64,000 bases of DNA from JBCCMA01 sp045107005 (GTDB lineage: Bacteria > Pseudomonadota > Gammaproteobacteria > Steroidobacterales > JBCCMA01): the NCBI GenBank assembly GCA_045107005.1, contig JBGCFP010000096.1, positions 1 to 64,000 on the forward strand, written 5' to 3'. The stretch's first letter is position 1; each line of letters opens with the position of its first letter. Below the pieces are notes generated by a model, which made no database searches, had not been told where the DNA came from, and saw only the letters and a list, made by a program, of their open reading frames with translations. Below are positions 1 to 9,257 of this stretch, piece after piece. Both the position numbers and the translations under genes were made by a program.

Positions 1-357
1 CGTAAACACCGCCGAGACCTCAAATAAAAACCCCATCCTCTTCTTCGCGGACTTCGCCGATCGAGAACAGAGAGAAAAGTGTTGAATAAAGACCAGCGGC
101 TGACATAGTCGTTTGGGGAAATTCCGCGGACCGCTTGGGAGCCATTCCGCAAACGACTATGTCAGCCGCTGGACTCGGCCCGAGTCGACCAGTATCACCC
201 GGACAGCAGAAAAACACCGACAGCGACAGCCGACCAGCGCGACCCACGCCCTTCACTTTCCCCAAAAGCTTAGGCACCATCGACCGCTTCGGTCGTGACG
301 TGCTCAGACGGGCCCGCGAGACCCTGATTTCCAGATGAAAAACAGTCGATAAAGATT
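1..357. other. Non-coding region upstream of valS
   Basis: No gene could be supported here. Two plus-strand frames read in from the left edge, one closing at TAA 25-27 and one at TGA 83-85. Either could be the tail of a gene outside the window, but neither tail is recognisable. The rest holds a long inverted repeat at 93-172, a 7-bp-stem palindrome at 172-186 and a small hairpin near 279-293. The holC/pepA genes that often precede valS in gammaproteobacteria are not visible. Confidence 0.6.
93..172. repeat. Perfect 23-bp inverted repeat, 34-bp spacer
   Basis: The arms 93-115 and 150-172 are exact reverse complements over 23 bases. The pairing resumes inside after one mismatch (116/149) with GGAA 117-120 against TTCC 145-148, giving an 80-bp potential cruciform or RNA hairpin. 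No T-run follows on either side, so it does not look like an intrinsic terminator. It may be a copy of a dispersed palindromic element or a miniature mobile element, or a protein-binding site. No target-site duplication was recognised. Confidence 0.85.
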
Positions 358-3120
358 ATGGATAAAGCCTACGACCCCAAACAAATCGAACAGCCGGTGT
401 ACGAGCGCTGGGAACGCGACGGCTGCTTCGAACCCAGCGGCAGCGGTGACCCGTACTGCATCATGATCCCGCCACCCAACGTGACCGGTACGCTGCACAT
501 GGGGCACGCCTTTCAGCTGACGGTAATGGACATGCTGATTCGCCACGCGCGGATGTCCGGTAAGACCACACTGTGGCAGCCGGGCATGGACCACGCGGGC
601 ATTGCGACGCAGATGGTCGTGGAGCGTCAGCTTAATGCCGCGGGCATCGATCGGCGTGAGCTCGGCCGCGAGGAATTCGTCAAGCGGGTGTGGCAGTGGA
701 AAGAAGAGTCCGGCGGCAAGATTTGCGAACAGCAGCGACGCATTGGCGCGTCGGTCGATTGGTCTCGTTCGCGCTTTACGATGGACGAAGGGCTGTCTGA
801 TGCCGTGCGCGACGTGTTCGTCCAGCTCTACGATGAGAAGCTGATTTACCGCGGCAAGCGACTGGTTAACTGGGACCCTGTGTTGCTCACAGCCCTGTCC
901 GATCTTGAGGTGCTGTCCGAGGAAGAGAATGGCCATCTGTGGCACTTTAAGTATCCAATCAAGGATGCGCGCGACGGTGACCCGGCGCACCTGATCGTCG
1001 CGACGACGCGCCCGGAAACCATGCTGGGTGACACGGCAGTGGCTGTGCATCCTGACGATGAGCGTTTCGCGCATCTGGTTGGACGGCACATTGTGCTGCC
1101 TCTCGTCGGGCGTGAGATTCCGATCGTCAAAGATGACTACGTCGATCCTGAATTTGGCAGTGGCTGCGTCAAGATCACACCGGCGCACGATCACAACGAT
1201 TATGAAATTGGCAAGCGTCATGATCTGCCGATGATCAACGTGCTAACGGACGACGCGCGTATGAACGACGACGTGCCCGCAGCGTATCGCGGCATGACAC
1301 GTGAAGAGGCTCGCAAGCAGGTGGTTGCCGATATGGACGCCGCCGGATTGCTCGAACGCACGGACGATCATCGACTGATGGTACCGCGCGGTGATCGCAG
1401 CGGTGCCGTGGTGGAGCCCTACCTGACCGACCAGTGGTATGTGGCCGTGAAAGAGCTGGCTGAGCCAGCGATCGCGGCAGTGAAAGACGGCCGGGTCAAA
1501 TTCGTGCCGGAGAACTGGGACAAGACCTACTACGAATGGATGAACAACATCCAGGACTGGTGCATCAGCCGCCAGTTGTGGTGGGGTCATCGGGTACCCG
1601 CCTGGTACGACGACGCGGGCAGCGTCTACGTGGGGCACAGCGAAGACGACGTGCGCGCGAAGCACAACCTGGGCGCCGACGTCGCTCTGCGCCAGGACGA
1701 CGATGTGCTGGACACGTGGTTCTCATCGGCACTGTGGCCGTTTTCCACGCTGGACTGGCCGCAGAAAACACCGGAGCTTGCGACCTTTTATCCAACGTCA
1801 GTACTGGTCACTGGCTTCGATATCATTTTCTTCTGGGTCGCTCGGATGATGATGATGGGCATGAAATTTGCTGGCGACATCCCGTTTCACGAGATTTACA
1901 TTCACGGTCTGGTGCGCGACGAGGCTGGACAGAAAATGTCGAAAGCCAAAGGTAACATTCTCGATCCGCTGGACATCATCGACGGCATCGATCTGGAAAC
2001 GCTCGTCGCGAAGCGCACGGCGTCCATGATGCAGCCGCACCTGAAAAAGAAAACGGAGAAGGCGACGCGCAAGCAGTTCCCCGACGGCATCCCGGCATTT
2101 GGTACGGACGCAATGCGTTTCACGTTTGCTTCGCTGGCCACGACCGGCCGCGACATTCGCTTTGACCTTGGGCGCGTCGAAGGCTATCGAAACTTTTGCA
2201 ACAAGATCTGGAACGCGGCGCGCTACGTATTAATGAATGACGACGCCGGTGTTCCGCCGACCGATATCTCGCCCGGCGTGGCGGATCGGTGGATTCGGTC
2301 TCGCCTTGGCGCCGCCATCGACGAGGTCGAGCGGTCGTTCAAGACCTACCGCTTCGATCTGGCGTCGCGTGCGATTTACGAATTTATCTGGCATGAATAC
2401 TGTGACTGGTACCTCGAGCTGACCAAGCCCGTGCTCCGCGCCGGTGGCCCAGCGGCCGATGCTGCCCGTCGCACCTTGCTTGAAGTTCTCGACGCGGTGA
2501 TGCGCCTGGCGCACCCGGTCATGCCGTTTTTGACCGACGACATCTGGCGTCGTACCACGGCCCAGCTCGGTGGCGATGGCGACCGAACCATCATTGACCA
2601 GCCGTTGCCCGACACCGCCGATTTCGCTCGCGATACCGAGGCGGAAACCGCTGTGACCTGGATCCAGGGGTTTGTGCTGGGCATTCGCCAGATTCGTGGC
2701 GAAATGGACATCGCGCCCGGCAAACCGCTACCGGTTCTGCTCGCCAACGCCAGCGAGGCGGATCAAGGGCACCTTGCCGCACAGGGCGATCTGCTGCGGG
2801 AACTGGCCCGCCTCGAGTCGGTCGAAATGCTGGTCGATCGCGAGCCACCGCCGAGCGCAACGGCGCTGCTTGGCGATCTGCAGATTCTGGTCCCGATGGC
2901 CGGGTTGATCGATCCGGTGGCCGAGGCCGCGCGACTGACCAAGCAGATTGAGAAGCAGCGCAAAGAACTAAGCCGCGCACGTGGCAAGCTCGACAATGAG
3001 AAATTTGTGCAGAACGCCCCCGCAGAGATCCTGGAGAAGGAGCAGCGCCGCGCGCAGGAATTTGAAGCGGCACTGACCAAACTCAATGCCCAGCTGGAGA
3101 AAGTCAGCTCGCTGGGCTAG
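358..3120 (+). CDS. valS: Valine-tRNA ligase
   Basis: Cytoplasmic class I aminoacyl-tRNA synthetase that charges tRNA-Val and hydrolyses mischarged threonine. At 920 residues it is close to the usual bacterial length. The HIGH signature appears as HMGH (47-50) after PPPNVTG. The CP1 editing domain carries the TTRPETMLGD stretch. The second ATP signature is KMSKA at 526-530, where KMSKS is usual. The last 65 or so residues are a charged coiled coil typical of ValRS. The ATG at 358 gives an N-terminus (MDKAYDPKQIEQPVYERWE) that lines up with E. coli ValRS. The gene appears to be transcribed alone; the next gene starts 73 bp downstream with its own ribosome binding site. Confidence 0.98.
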   Translation: MDKAYDPKQIEQPVYERWERDGCFEPSGSGDPYCIMIPPPNVTGTLHMGHAFQLTVMDMLIRHARMSGKTTLWQPGMDHAGIATQMVVERQLNAAGIDRRELGREEFVKRVWQWKEESGGKICEQQRRIGASVDWSRSRFTMDEGLSDAVRDVFVQLYDEKLIYRGKRLVNWDPVLLTALSDLEVLSEEENGHLWHFKYPIKDARDGDPAHLIVATTRPETMLGDTAVAVHPDDERFAHLVGRHIVLPLVGREIPIVKDDYVDPEFGSGCVKITPAHDHNDYEIGKRHDLPMINVLTDDARMNDDVPAAYRGMTREEARKQVVADMDAAGLLERTDDHRLMVPRGDRSGAVVEPYLTDQWYVAVKELAEPAIAAVKDGRVKFVPENWDKTYYEWMNNIQDWCISRQLWWGHRVPAWYDDAGSVYVGHSEDDVRAKHNLGADVALRQDDDVLDTWFSSALWPFSTLDWPQKTPELATFYPTSVLVTGFDIIFFWVARMMMMGMKFAGDIPFHEIYIHGLVRDEAGQKMSKAKGNILDPLDIIDGIDLETLVAKRTASMMQPHLKKKTEKATRKQFPDGIPAFGTDAMRFTFASLATTGRDIRFDLGRVEGYRNFCNKIWNAARYVLMNDDAGVPPTDISPGVADRWIRSRLGAAIDEVERSFKTYRFDLASRAIYEFIWHEYCDWYLELTKPVLRAGGPAADAARRTLLEVLDAVMRLAHPVMPFLTDDIWRRTTAQLGGDGDRTIIDQPLPDTADFARDTEAETAVTWIQGFVLGIRQIRGEMDIAPGKPLPVLLANASEADQGHLAAQGDLLRELARLESVEMLVDREPPPSATALLGDLQILVPMAGLIDPVAEAARLTKQIEKQRKELSRARGKLDNEKFVQNAPAEILEKEQRRAQEFEAALTKLNAQLEKVSSLG

Positions 3121-3193
3121 ACCTATGATTTAGTTTAATTCTATTTCACAAACTTTTGTTTTAAACACGAAAAACAAGCCAAAGGAATGCAGG

Positions 3194-4162
3194 ATGAGTG
3201 GAGCCGAACCGGTTGTGGACAGTCGGGATATTGAGCCTGTCGACGCCTCGATTCAAGCCATCCTCGACGGACTTGGCCGCATTATTCTGGGCAAGCCCGA
3301 CACGTTGCGACTGGCTCTGACCTGCTTGCTGGCACGTGGTCACTTGCTCATCGAGGATGTTCCCGGCGTCGGCAAGACCACATTGGCCCAAGCGCTCGCC
3401 AGCGTTCTCGGCCTGACCTACCAGCGCGTTCAGTTCACCAGTGATCTGCTGCCTGCTGACGTGGTGGGCGTGTCGATGTTTGATCGCAACAGCAACGAGT
3501 TCGTGTTTCATCCCGGCCCGCTGTTCAACCAGGTGGTGGTAGCCGATGAAATCAACCGCGCCACACCCAAAACGCAGAGCGCTCTGCTCGAAGCCATGCA
3601 GGAACAACAGGTCACCGTTGACGGCGTCACGCACGATTTGCCCGACCCGTTCTTTGTCATCGCCACGCAAAACCCTACGGAGCAAGTGGGCACGTTTCCG
3701 CTGCCCGAGTCGCAACTCGACCGTTTTTTGATGCGTCTGAGCGTTGGCTTTCCGTCGCCGCAGACCGAGCGGGAACTGCTGCTCGGTGAGGATCGGGCGG
3801 CGATGATTCGTGAGATGCAGCCAGTGCTGACGTCGGCGCGCCTGCAACAGCTGCAGCAGGAAGCGGCAAAAGTACACGTGTCCGACGCGTTGCTCGACTA
3901 CCTGCAAGCGGTCGTTGCCATGACGCGTTCGGATCCGCGCCTTAACCATCCACTGTCCCCGCGCGCTGCGCTGGGTCTACTGCGCTGTGCTCGGGCACAT
4001 GCCCTGATTCGCGGTGCCGATGCCGTGATTCCAGACGATGTGCAAGCTGTCGCCGTGGCCGTGATTGATCATCGTGTGCACTGGCGCGACGCGGGCGCGC
4101 GCCTGGAAGGCAGGGAGTCGGTCGGCAACTACGTCATTCAAAGCGTACCGGTCAGCGAATGA
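3194..4162 (+). CDS. MoxR-family AAA+ ATPase
   Basis: A 322-residue MoxR-type AAA+ ATPase. Walker A is PGVGKTT (57-63) and Walker B is VVADEIN (D118, E119), followed by the family signature ATPKTQSALLEAMQE. AAGGA lies six bases before the ATG. MoxR ATPases act as chaperones that mature or insert metal or cofactor-dependent or membrane-associated partners; the partner here is unknown. The stop overlaps the start of the DUF58 gene by 4 bp (ATGA), and a transglutaminase gene follows. This three-gene set is a common cluster in proteobacteria, usually linked to cell-envelope functions. Confidence 0.93.
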   Translation: MSGAEPVVDSRDIEPVDASIQAILDGLGRIILGKPDTLRLALTCLLARGHLLIEDVPGVGKTTLAQALASVLGLTYQRVQFTSDLLPADVVGVSMFDRNSNEFVFHPGPLFNQVVVADEINRATPKTQSALLEAMQEQQVTVDGVTHDLPDPFFVIATQNPTEQVGTFPLPESQLDRFLMRLSVGFPSPQTERELLLGEDRAAMIREMQPVLTSARLQQLQQEAAKVHVSDALLDYLQAVVAMTRSDPRLNHPLSPRAALGLLRCARAHALIRGADAVIPDDVQAVAVAVIDHRVHWRDAGARLEGRESVGNYVIQSVPVSE

Positions 4163-5112
4163 GCGCACTGGCGTCGTTCGTGCGGCGCCAAGGGCGCGCG
4201 TGGGCGCGCCGGCGCCAGGGCACTGACCGGGGAACGGTGACGCTTAGCAGTCGCCGCATCTATATTCTGCCCACCGGACAGGGCGCCGCGTTTGGGGCCA
4301 TGATCTTTCTGATGCTGCTCGGCGCCATGAATTACAACAACAGCGTTGGTTTGGCCGTCACGTTTTCACTGACGGCGTTCGCGCTGGTTGTCATGCACCA
4401 CTGCCATCGGACCTTGTCGGGCCTCACCGTAACGCTGGCCAATGCAACACCAGTGTTTGCCGGCTCAGATGCGATCTTTACCGTCGAAATGAGGAATCCA
4501 TCCGCTTTCGCTCGACTTGATTTAGGCGTGTTTGCATCCAACGCGCTAGCGGATATCGTTTCCCTTGAGCCCGCTGGCGCCTGCACGGTACAGATCCCGG
4601 TGGACGCGCCGACACGTGGTCGCGTGACGCTCGAGCGCATCAGTGTGCGCAGTCGTTATCCTGCCGGTCTGTTCCAGGCTTGGGTCTGGCTCAATACCGA
4701 ACTCGCCGCGGTGGTCTACCCCGCGCCCGACGACCACGCAGGTGCCCCACCAGCGCAGGACGCCGTCGATGGCGGAACGCGCGACTCGGTCCACGGCGAC
4801 AGCGACTTTGCCGGACTGCGGGACTACCGCCCGGGCGACCCGTCGCGACGCATCGCGTGGAAGACCTACGCGCGCAACGATGTGCTAACCGTCAAGACGT
4901 TCTCCGGCGCCGACGCCGCACCGCTATATCTGAACCTCGCGGACACGACGGGCGGCCTGGAACAGCGTCTTTCGATACTCACTCGCTGGTGTCTCGATGC
5001 CAGCGAAGACGGCCGCCGCTTCGGCCTCGCCCTTGGACCCACTTCGATCGCGCCGGCCGACGGCCGCGCACACTTGCACGAATGTCTGCGCGCGCTGGCA
5101 CTGTACCGCTAG
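4159..5112 (+). CDS. DUF58 domain protein
   Basis: A 317-residue membrane protein with two hydrophobic segments in roughly residues 35-80. The DUF58 hallmark LRDYRPGDPSRRIAWKTYAR starts near residue 219; this region has a von Willebrand A-like fold in the family. DUF58 proteins pair with MoxR ATPases, and the 4-bp overlap with the upstream moxR gene and 31-bp overlap with the downstream transglutaminase gene suggest coupled translation. Biochemical function is unknown. The clustering suggests an envelope-associated complex, which is inference from context. Confidence 0.9.
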   Translation: MSALASFVRRQGRAWARRRQGTDRGTVTLSSRRIYILPTGQGAAFGAMIFLMLLGAMNYNNSVGLAVTFSLTAFALVVMHHCHRTLSGLTVTLANATPVFAGSDAIFTVEMRNPSAFARLDLGVFASNALADIVSLEPAGACTVQIPVDAPTRGRVTLERISVRSRYPAGLFQAWVWLNTELAAVVYPAPDDHAGAPPAQDAVDGGTRDSVHGDSDFAGLRDYRPGDPSRRIAWKTYARNDVLTVKTFSGADAAPLYLNLADTTGGLEQRLSILTRWCLDASEDGRRFGLALGPTSIAPADGRAHLHECLRALALYR

Positions 5113-7100
5113 CCAACACGGCTTGGGCGTCACCGCCGATCACCGAGGTCAAGCTGACCTGGGCGCTGGTTGCCATGATGGTGACCACACTGCCGTTCGT
5201 CAACGATGTCCCGGCATGGATTATCGTGCTGATCGCGCTGACCATGACGTGGCGCTACGTCGCGTTTCGACGTGATTTCAAACTGCCTCATGTCGTGTTG
5301 CGAATGGGCTGGGCGTTCGCGAACTTCGGCATGGTCTTTTTCACCTATCGCACAATCAACGGTCTCCAGGCAGGTACCGCCCTGCTTCTGTTGATGTCGG
5401 CCATGAAGCTGACCGAAACGGCGCGTTCGCGCGACTTGATCGTGATCGTCTATATGGCGTTTTTCAACGTGGTGGCGCACGCTCTGTTCGACCAGAACAT
5501 CGTCTCGACGCTGTACGGCGCACTGTCGCTGTTTGTCGTCGTCGCTGCACTCATTCAAGTCACGCGTCGCACTCCACCCACCGAGCCCAGGCGCGTGTTG
5601 TCGCGCAGCGGGATGTTGCTGGCCCAGGCCCTGCCACTGACGCTGCTTATTTTTGTGCTGTTTCCGCGTGTGCCCGGGCCGTTCTGGGCGCTGCCGACAT
5701 CGTCAACGGCGATGACCGGGATCAGCGACACCATGGAAGCCGGCAACATTTCGCAATTGCTCGAATCCGGCGCGGTCGCGTTTCGCGCGGAATTTGACGA
5801 CGAGCTGCCGCCGTCGTCGCAACGCTACTGGCGCGGCCCGGTTCTCGATACCATCATCGACAACAAGTGGTCCGCCGGGCCAGCCGCCATGCGCACCGCC
5901 AATTTCAAACTCGGCGAATCCGCCTTTCGCTACATGCTGACCCTTGAGCCACACCAACGCCGCTGGGTCTTTGCACTCGATCTTCCAAGCGCTAACTCGC
6001 TGCCGCCGCAGACCACGCTCAACGCTGATCTGGAATTGCTGGCTCACAATGCGGTGAAACAGCGCCAGCGTTTTCGTTTGCGCTCGCATCCTGACTTTTC
6101 CATCGAAGAAGGAGGCTTGGGCACGGATCGACGACGCTACGTCAATACGCGAAACACCGACAACCCGCGCACGGCAGCGCTGGCCGAGTTGCTGCGCGCA
6201 CGTTACGGCAGTAATGACAATGCGTTGATTCAGGCGGTGCTCGACTACTTTGGTGAAGACCCGTTTGCGTACACACTGCGCCCGCCCCCGCTACGCCAGA
6301 ACGCGTCCGCGAGCGACCAGTTTCTTTTCGGCACGCAGCGCGGCTTTTGCGAGCACTATGCGTCGTCTTTCGCACTGTTGATGCGCTACGCCAACATACC
6401 GGCCAGAGTGGTTACCGGCTATCAAGGTGGCGAGCGCAACCCGCTTACCGGCCACCTGACCATACGTCAATCCGACGCGCACGCGTGGACCGAGGTCTGG
6501 CTCGATGAGCGCGGCTGGGTGCGCGTTGATCCAACCGGCGCCGTTGCGCCAGAGCGCGTGGAACGCGGCATCAACGGTGCACTGGGTGACAACGAGACTC
6601 TGCCGACGCTGATGCTCGGCAGCGGCCCGTTTCTTAGCCGCATTCGCCACGGGTGGGATGCGGTCAACGCGTCGTGGAATCGACACATTCTGGGTTACGG
6701 TCAGACCGCGCAACGCAATTTGATGCGTCGTTTGGGACTGGATACCGGGGCTGGCACGATGGTGGCGATCCTGACGGCCACCTGTGTGGGCGCTTTGGGG
6801 CTACTCGCGCTGTGGCTGAGCTTCAGTGGACGCATTCGACGCCACGACCCCATTGGCAAGCAGTGGGCGACCGTCTGCGCCCGGCTGGCTCGCATCGGTT
6901 TGGCTCGCGAACCACATGAAGGCCCGCTGGCGTACGCAGCGCGTGTCGCCGACCGTCGACCCGATCTGGAAGAGCCATTGGCGACCATCGCCAACGCGTA
7001 CGTCGCCGAGCGATTCGGACCAAGACCGTCGAGTGCAGGGCTGTCGCGATTACAAAAAGCCGTTGGCGACTTTCGACCAACGGCCAGTGCTTCTGCGTAA
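5082..7100 (+). CDS. DUF3488/transglutaminase-like membrane protein
   Basis: A 672-residue protein. Several hydrophobic segments occupy the N-terminal 200 or so residues (DUF3488 region). A periplasmic transglutaminase-like cysteine protease core follows, with the expected triad Cys423 (GFCEHYASS), His467 (SDAHAWTEVW) and Asp483 (VDPTGA). One more transmembrane helix and a short cytoplasmic tail lie near residues 560-590 and beyond. The ATG at 5082 lies inside the end of the DUF58 gene and gives the standard family N-terminus; an in-frame extension upstream would run antisense-like through DUF58 and was not used. It is the third gene of the MoxR-DUF58-TGase cluster. The substrate is unknown. 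Confidence 0.92.
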   Translation: MSARAGTVPLANTAWASPPITEVKLTWALVAMMVTTLPFVNDVPAWIIVLIALTMTWRYVAFRRDFKLPHVVLRMGWAFANFGMVFFTYRTINGLQAGTALLLLMSAMKLTETARSRDLIVIVYMAFFNVVAHALFDQNIVSTLYGALSLFVVVAALIQVTRRTPPTEPRRVLSRSGMLLAQALPLTLLIFVLFPRVPGPFWALPTSSTAMTGISDTMEAGNISQLLESGAVAFRAEFDDELPPSSQRYWRGPVLDTIIDNKWSAGPAAMRTANFKLGESAFRYMLTLEPHQRRWVFALDLPSANSLPPQTTLNADLELLAHNAVKQRQRFRLRSHPDFSIEEGGLGTDRRRYVNTRNTDNPRTAALAELLRARYGSNDNALIQAVLDYFGEDPFAYTLRPPPLRQNASASDQFLFGTQRGFCEHYASSFALLMRYANIPARVVTGYQGGERNPLTGHLTIRQSDAHAWTEVWLDERGWVRVDPTGAVAPERVERGINGALGDNETLPTLMLGSGPFLSRIRHGWDAVNASWNRHILGYGQTAQRNLMRRLGLDTGAGTMVAILTATCVGALGLLALWLSFSGRIRRHDPIGKQWATVCARLARIGLAREPHEGPLAYAARVADRRPDLEEPLATIANAYVAERFGPRPSSAGLSRLQKAVGDFRPTASASA

Positions 7101-7146
7101 AAAATACAGCGCTCAGAGCAACTCTGGTGACGGGTGGTTAGACCGC

Positions 7147-8754
7147 TCAAGCCACGGGGCGCATTTCTCTGGTGCTGGTGAACAGCACGTCCGGCCAGCG
7201 CTCTTCGGTCAGGCTCAAATTGACCCGACTTGGCGCCACGTAGACCAGATCGCCCGCGTGATCGAGGGCCAGGTTGTCCGCACAGCGGTTGCGAAACTTC
7301 TCGAGCATCGCAGCGTCAGCGCATTCCACCCAGCGTGCTGTCGCAACGTCGACCGCTTCGAACTGGCACTCGACGTTGTATTCATGGCGCAAACGTTCCG
7401 CCACCACATCAAACTGAAGCACGCCAACGGCGCCAAGAATCAAACGATTGTTATTGAGCGGGCGATACAACTGCGTCGCGCCCTCCTCGCACAACTGGGC
7501 CAAACCAGTATTCAGCGCCTTGGATTTCAACGGATCTTTTAATACCGCGCGGCGAAACAATTCCGGGGCGAAACTCGGAATACCGGCAAAACGCACTTTT
7601 TCACCCTGCGTGAACGTGTCGCCAATGTTAATGGTGCCGTGGTTGAGCAAGCCCAGAATGTCCCCGGCGTAGGCTTCGTCCGCGTGCTGCCGTTCGGCGG
7701 CCATGAATGTCAGCGCATTGGCGATGCGCATGTCGCGACCAACGCGCACGTTGTGCAACTTCATGCCCGGTGAATACACTCCCGAGCAGACCCGCATGAA
7801 CGCGATCCGGTCGCGATGGGCCGGGTCCATGTTCGCCTGAATCTTGAACACAAAGCCGCTCAGATTTTTCTCGAGAGGGTCAACCTCACGCCCACCTGCC
7901 TCGCGAGGCAACGGCCCCGGCGCGTGCGCCACGAAACCGTCCAGCAGCTCGCGCACGCCAAAGTTCTGAATCGCCGAGCCAAAGTAAACCGGCGTCTGTT
8001 TTCCGGCCGCGTACAGGGCCGGGTCAAAGGCCGGGCTGGCCTCGCGCACCAGTTCCACCTCTTCGCACAGTTCGTCGTAGAGATCGCCAATGGCCTCACG
8101 CGCCGCGTCGTTATCGAGACCGTCGATCGTCTGCGTCTCGCCCATCTCGCCGCGCTTGGTGCTTTGATAAAGATACACGCGGTTTTGCGCCAGATGGTAA
8201 ACGCCGCGCAGCGCTCGGCCCATGCCAATCGGCCACACGATGGGCGCACACTGAATGTTCAGAACTTTCTCGACTTCATCGATCAGTTCCAGCGGGCTAC
8301 GGCCTTCACGATCAAGTTTGTTGATGAACGTCATGATCGGTGTGTCGCGCAGTCGGCAAACCTCCATCAGCTTTACCGTGCGTGCTTCCACACCTTTGGC
8401 GCAGTCGATAACCATCAATGCGGAATCGACAGCCGTCAACGTGCGATACGTGTCTTCCGAGAAGTCTTCATGGCCCGGCGTATCAAGCAAGTTGACGATG
8501 TAGTCCTGATAGGGAAACTGCATCACCGACGAGGTCACAGAAATGCCGCGCTGCTGCTCCATCGCCATCCAGTCCGACGTCGCATGACGCGATGCTTTAC
8601 GCCCTTTCACTGTACCGGCAAGCTTAATCGCACCGCCGAACAACAACAGCTTTTCGGTCAGCGTTGTCTTACCGGCATCCGGGTGGGAGATAATCGCAAA
8701 CGTGCGCCGCCGCTGCGCCTGCGCAGCGCGCTCTTTGGTCGATGTCGCGGACAT
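7147..8754 (-). CDS. prfC: Peptide chain release factor 3
   Basis: A 535-residue translational GTPase that recycles RF1/RF2 from the ribosome after peptide release. The G1 motif is HPDAGKTT (24-31), with the RF3 switch region KASRHATSDW and QQRGISVTSSV, DTPGHEDFSEDTYR (G3) and NKLD (G4). The length agrees with E. coli RF3 (529). The ATG at 8754 overlaps the rimI stop by one base (TAATG), so translation is probably coupled. It is the last gene of a co-directional run from the KARI homologue. Confidence 0.97.
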   Translation of the reverse strand: MSATSTKERAAQAQRRRTFAIISHPDAGKTTLTEKLLLFGGAIKLAGTVKGRKASRHATSDWMAMEQQRGISVTSSVMQFPYQDYIVNLLDTPGHEDFSEDTYRTLTAVDSALMVIDCAKGVEARTVKLMEVCRLRDTPIMTFINKLDREGRSPLELIDEVEKVLNIQCAPIVWPIGMGRALRGVYHLAQNRVYLYQSTKRGEMGETQTIDGLDNDAAREAIGDLYDELCEEVELVREASPAFDPALYAAGKQTPVYFGSAIQNFGVRELLDGFVAHAPGPLPREAGGREVDPLEKNLSGFVFKIQANMDPAHRDRIAFMRVCSGVYSPGMKLHNVRVGRDMRIANALTFMAAERQHADEAYAGDILGLLNHGTINIGDTFTQGEKVRFAGIPSFAPELFRRAVLKDPLKSKALNTGLAQLCEEGATQLYRPLNNNRLILGAVGVLQFDVVAERLRHEYNVECQFEAVDVATARWVECADAAMLEKFRNRCADNLALDHAGDLVYVAPSRVNLSLTEERWPDVLFTSTREMRPVA

Positions 8755-9257
8755 TACAGAAGAGTTGGCGTCGTCAGGAACTTGGGCGGCTGGGCAATCT
8801 CGATACGCAGCACCAGTGCGTCTTCACGGCCTGCACCGGCGCGGTAGTAGTTCGGGCGACGTCCGACTTGTTCAAACCCGAAGTCGCGATACAGAGTCAA
8901 CGCCGGCACGTTGGATGGCCGCACTTCCAGAAAGACCTCGTGCACACCTTTGCCAAGCGCCAGCGACAGCAGATGCTCAAGCAGCCGCCGTCCAAGGCCC
9001 AACCGGCGATGCGCACCGTCCAGACACAAATTCAGAATATGGGCTTCGCGCACCAGTGCCGACAAAATGCCGTAGCCGACAATCTCATCGTCGAGCACCA
9101 TCACGCGGCATTCATAGCCCACGCGCAGGCAGTCGCGGAAGATGGCCTCACTCCACGGAAAACCATACGCCGCTCTTTCGATGTCGATCACTCGATCCAG
9201 ATCTTTCGCCGTCATCGCCCGCGCATGCAGGTTTGACAGCGGCATGACCGCGCTCAA
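8754..9257 (-). CDS. rimI: Ribosomal protein S18 alanine N-acetyltransferase
   Basis: A GNAT-fold acetyltransferase of the RimI family, which acetylates the N-terminal alanine of ribosomal protein S18. The acetyl-CoA pyrophosphate loop is RRLGLGRRLLEHLL, and FLEVRPSNVPALTLYRDFGF and NYYRAGAGREDA follow, as expected. Start choice: a TTG at 9257 has GAGGAG seven bases upstream and overlaps the upstream stop (TTGA). The ATG four codons later (9245) has no ribosome binding site but aligns better with the usual N-terminus. Either start gives about 163-167 residues. It lies between the uracil-DNA glycosylase and prfC genes. Confidence 0.9.
   Translation of the reverse strand: MSAVMPLSNLHARAMTAKDLDRVIDIERAAYGFPWSEAIFRDCLRVGYECRVMVLDDEIVGYGILSALVREAHILNLCLDGAHRRLGLGRRLLEHLLSLALGKGVHEVFLEVRPSNVPALTLYRDFGFEQVGRRPNYYRAGAGREDALVLRIEIAQPPKFLTTPTLL

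Noticed and set aside
145..338. Short plus-strand frames near the left edge
   Set aside because: They run through the inverted repeat and have no recognisable product or ribosome binding site.
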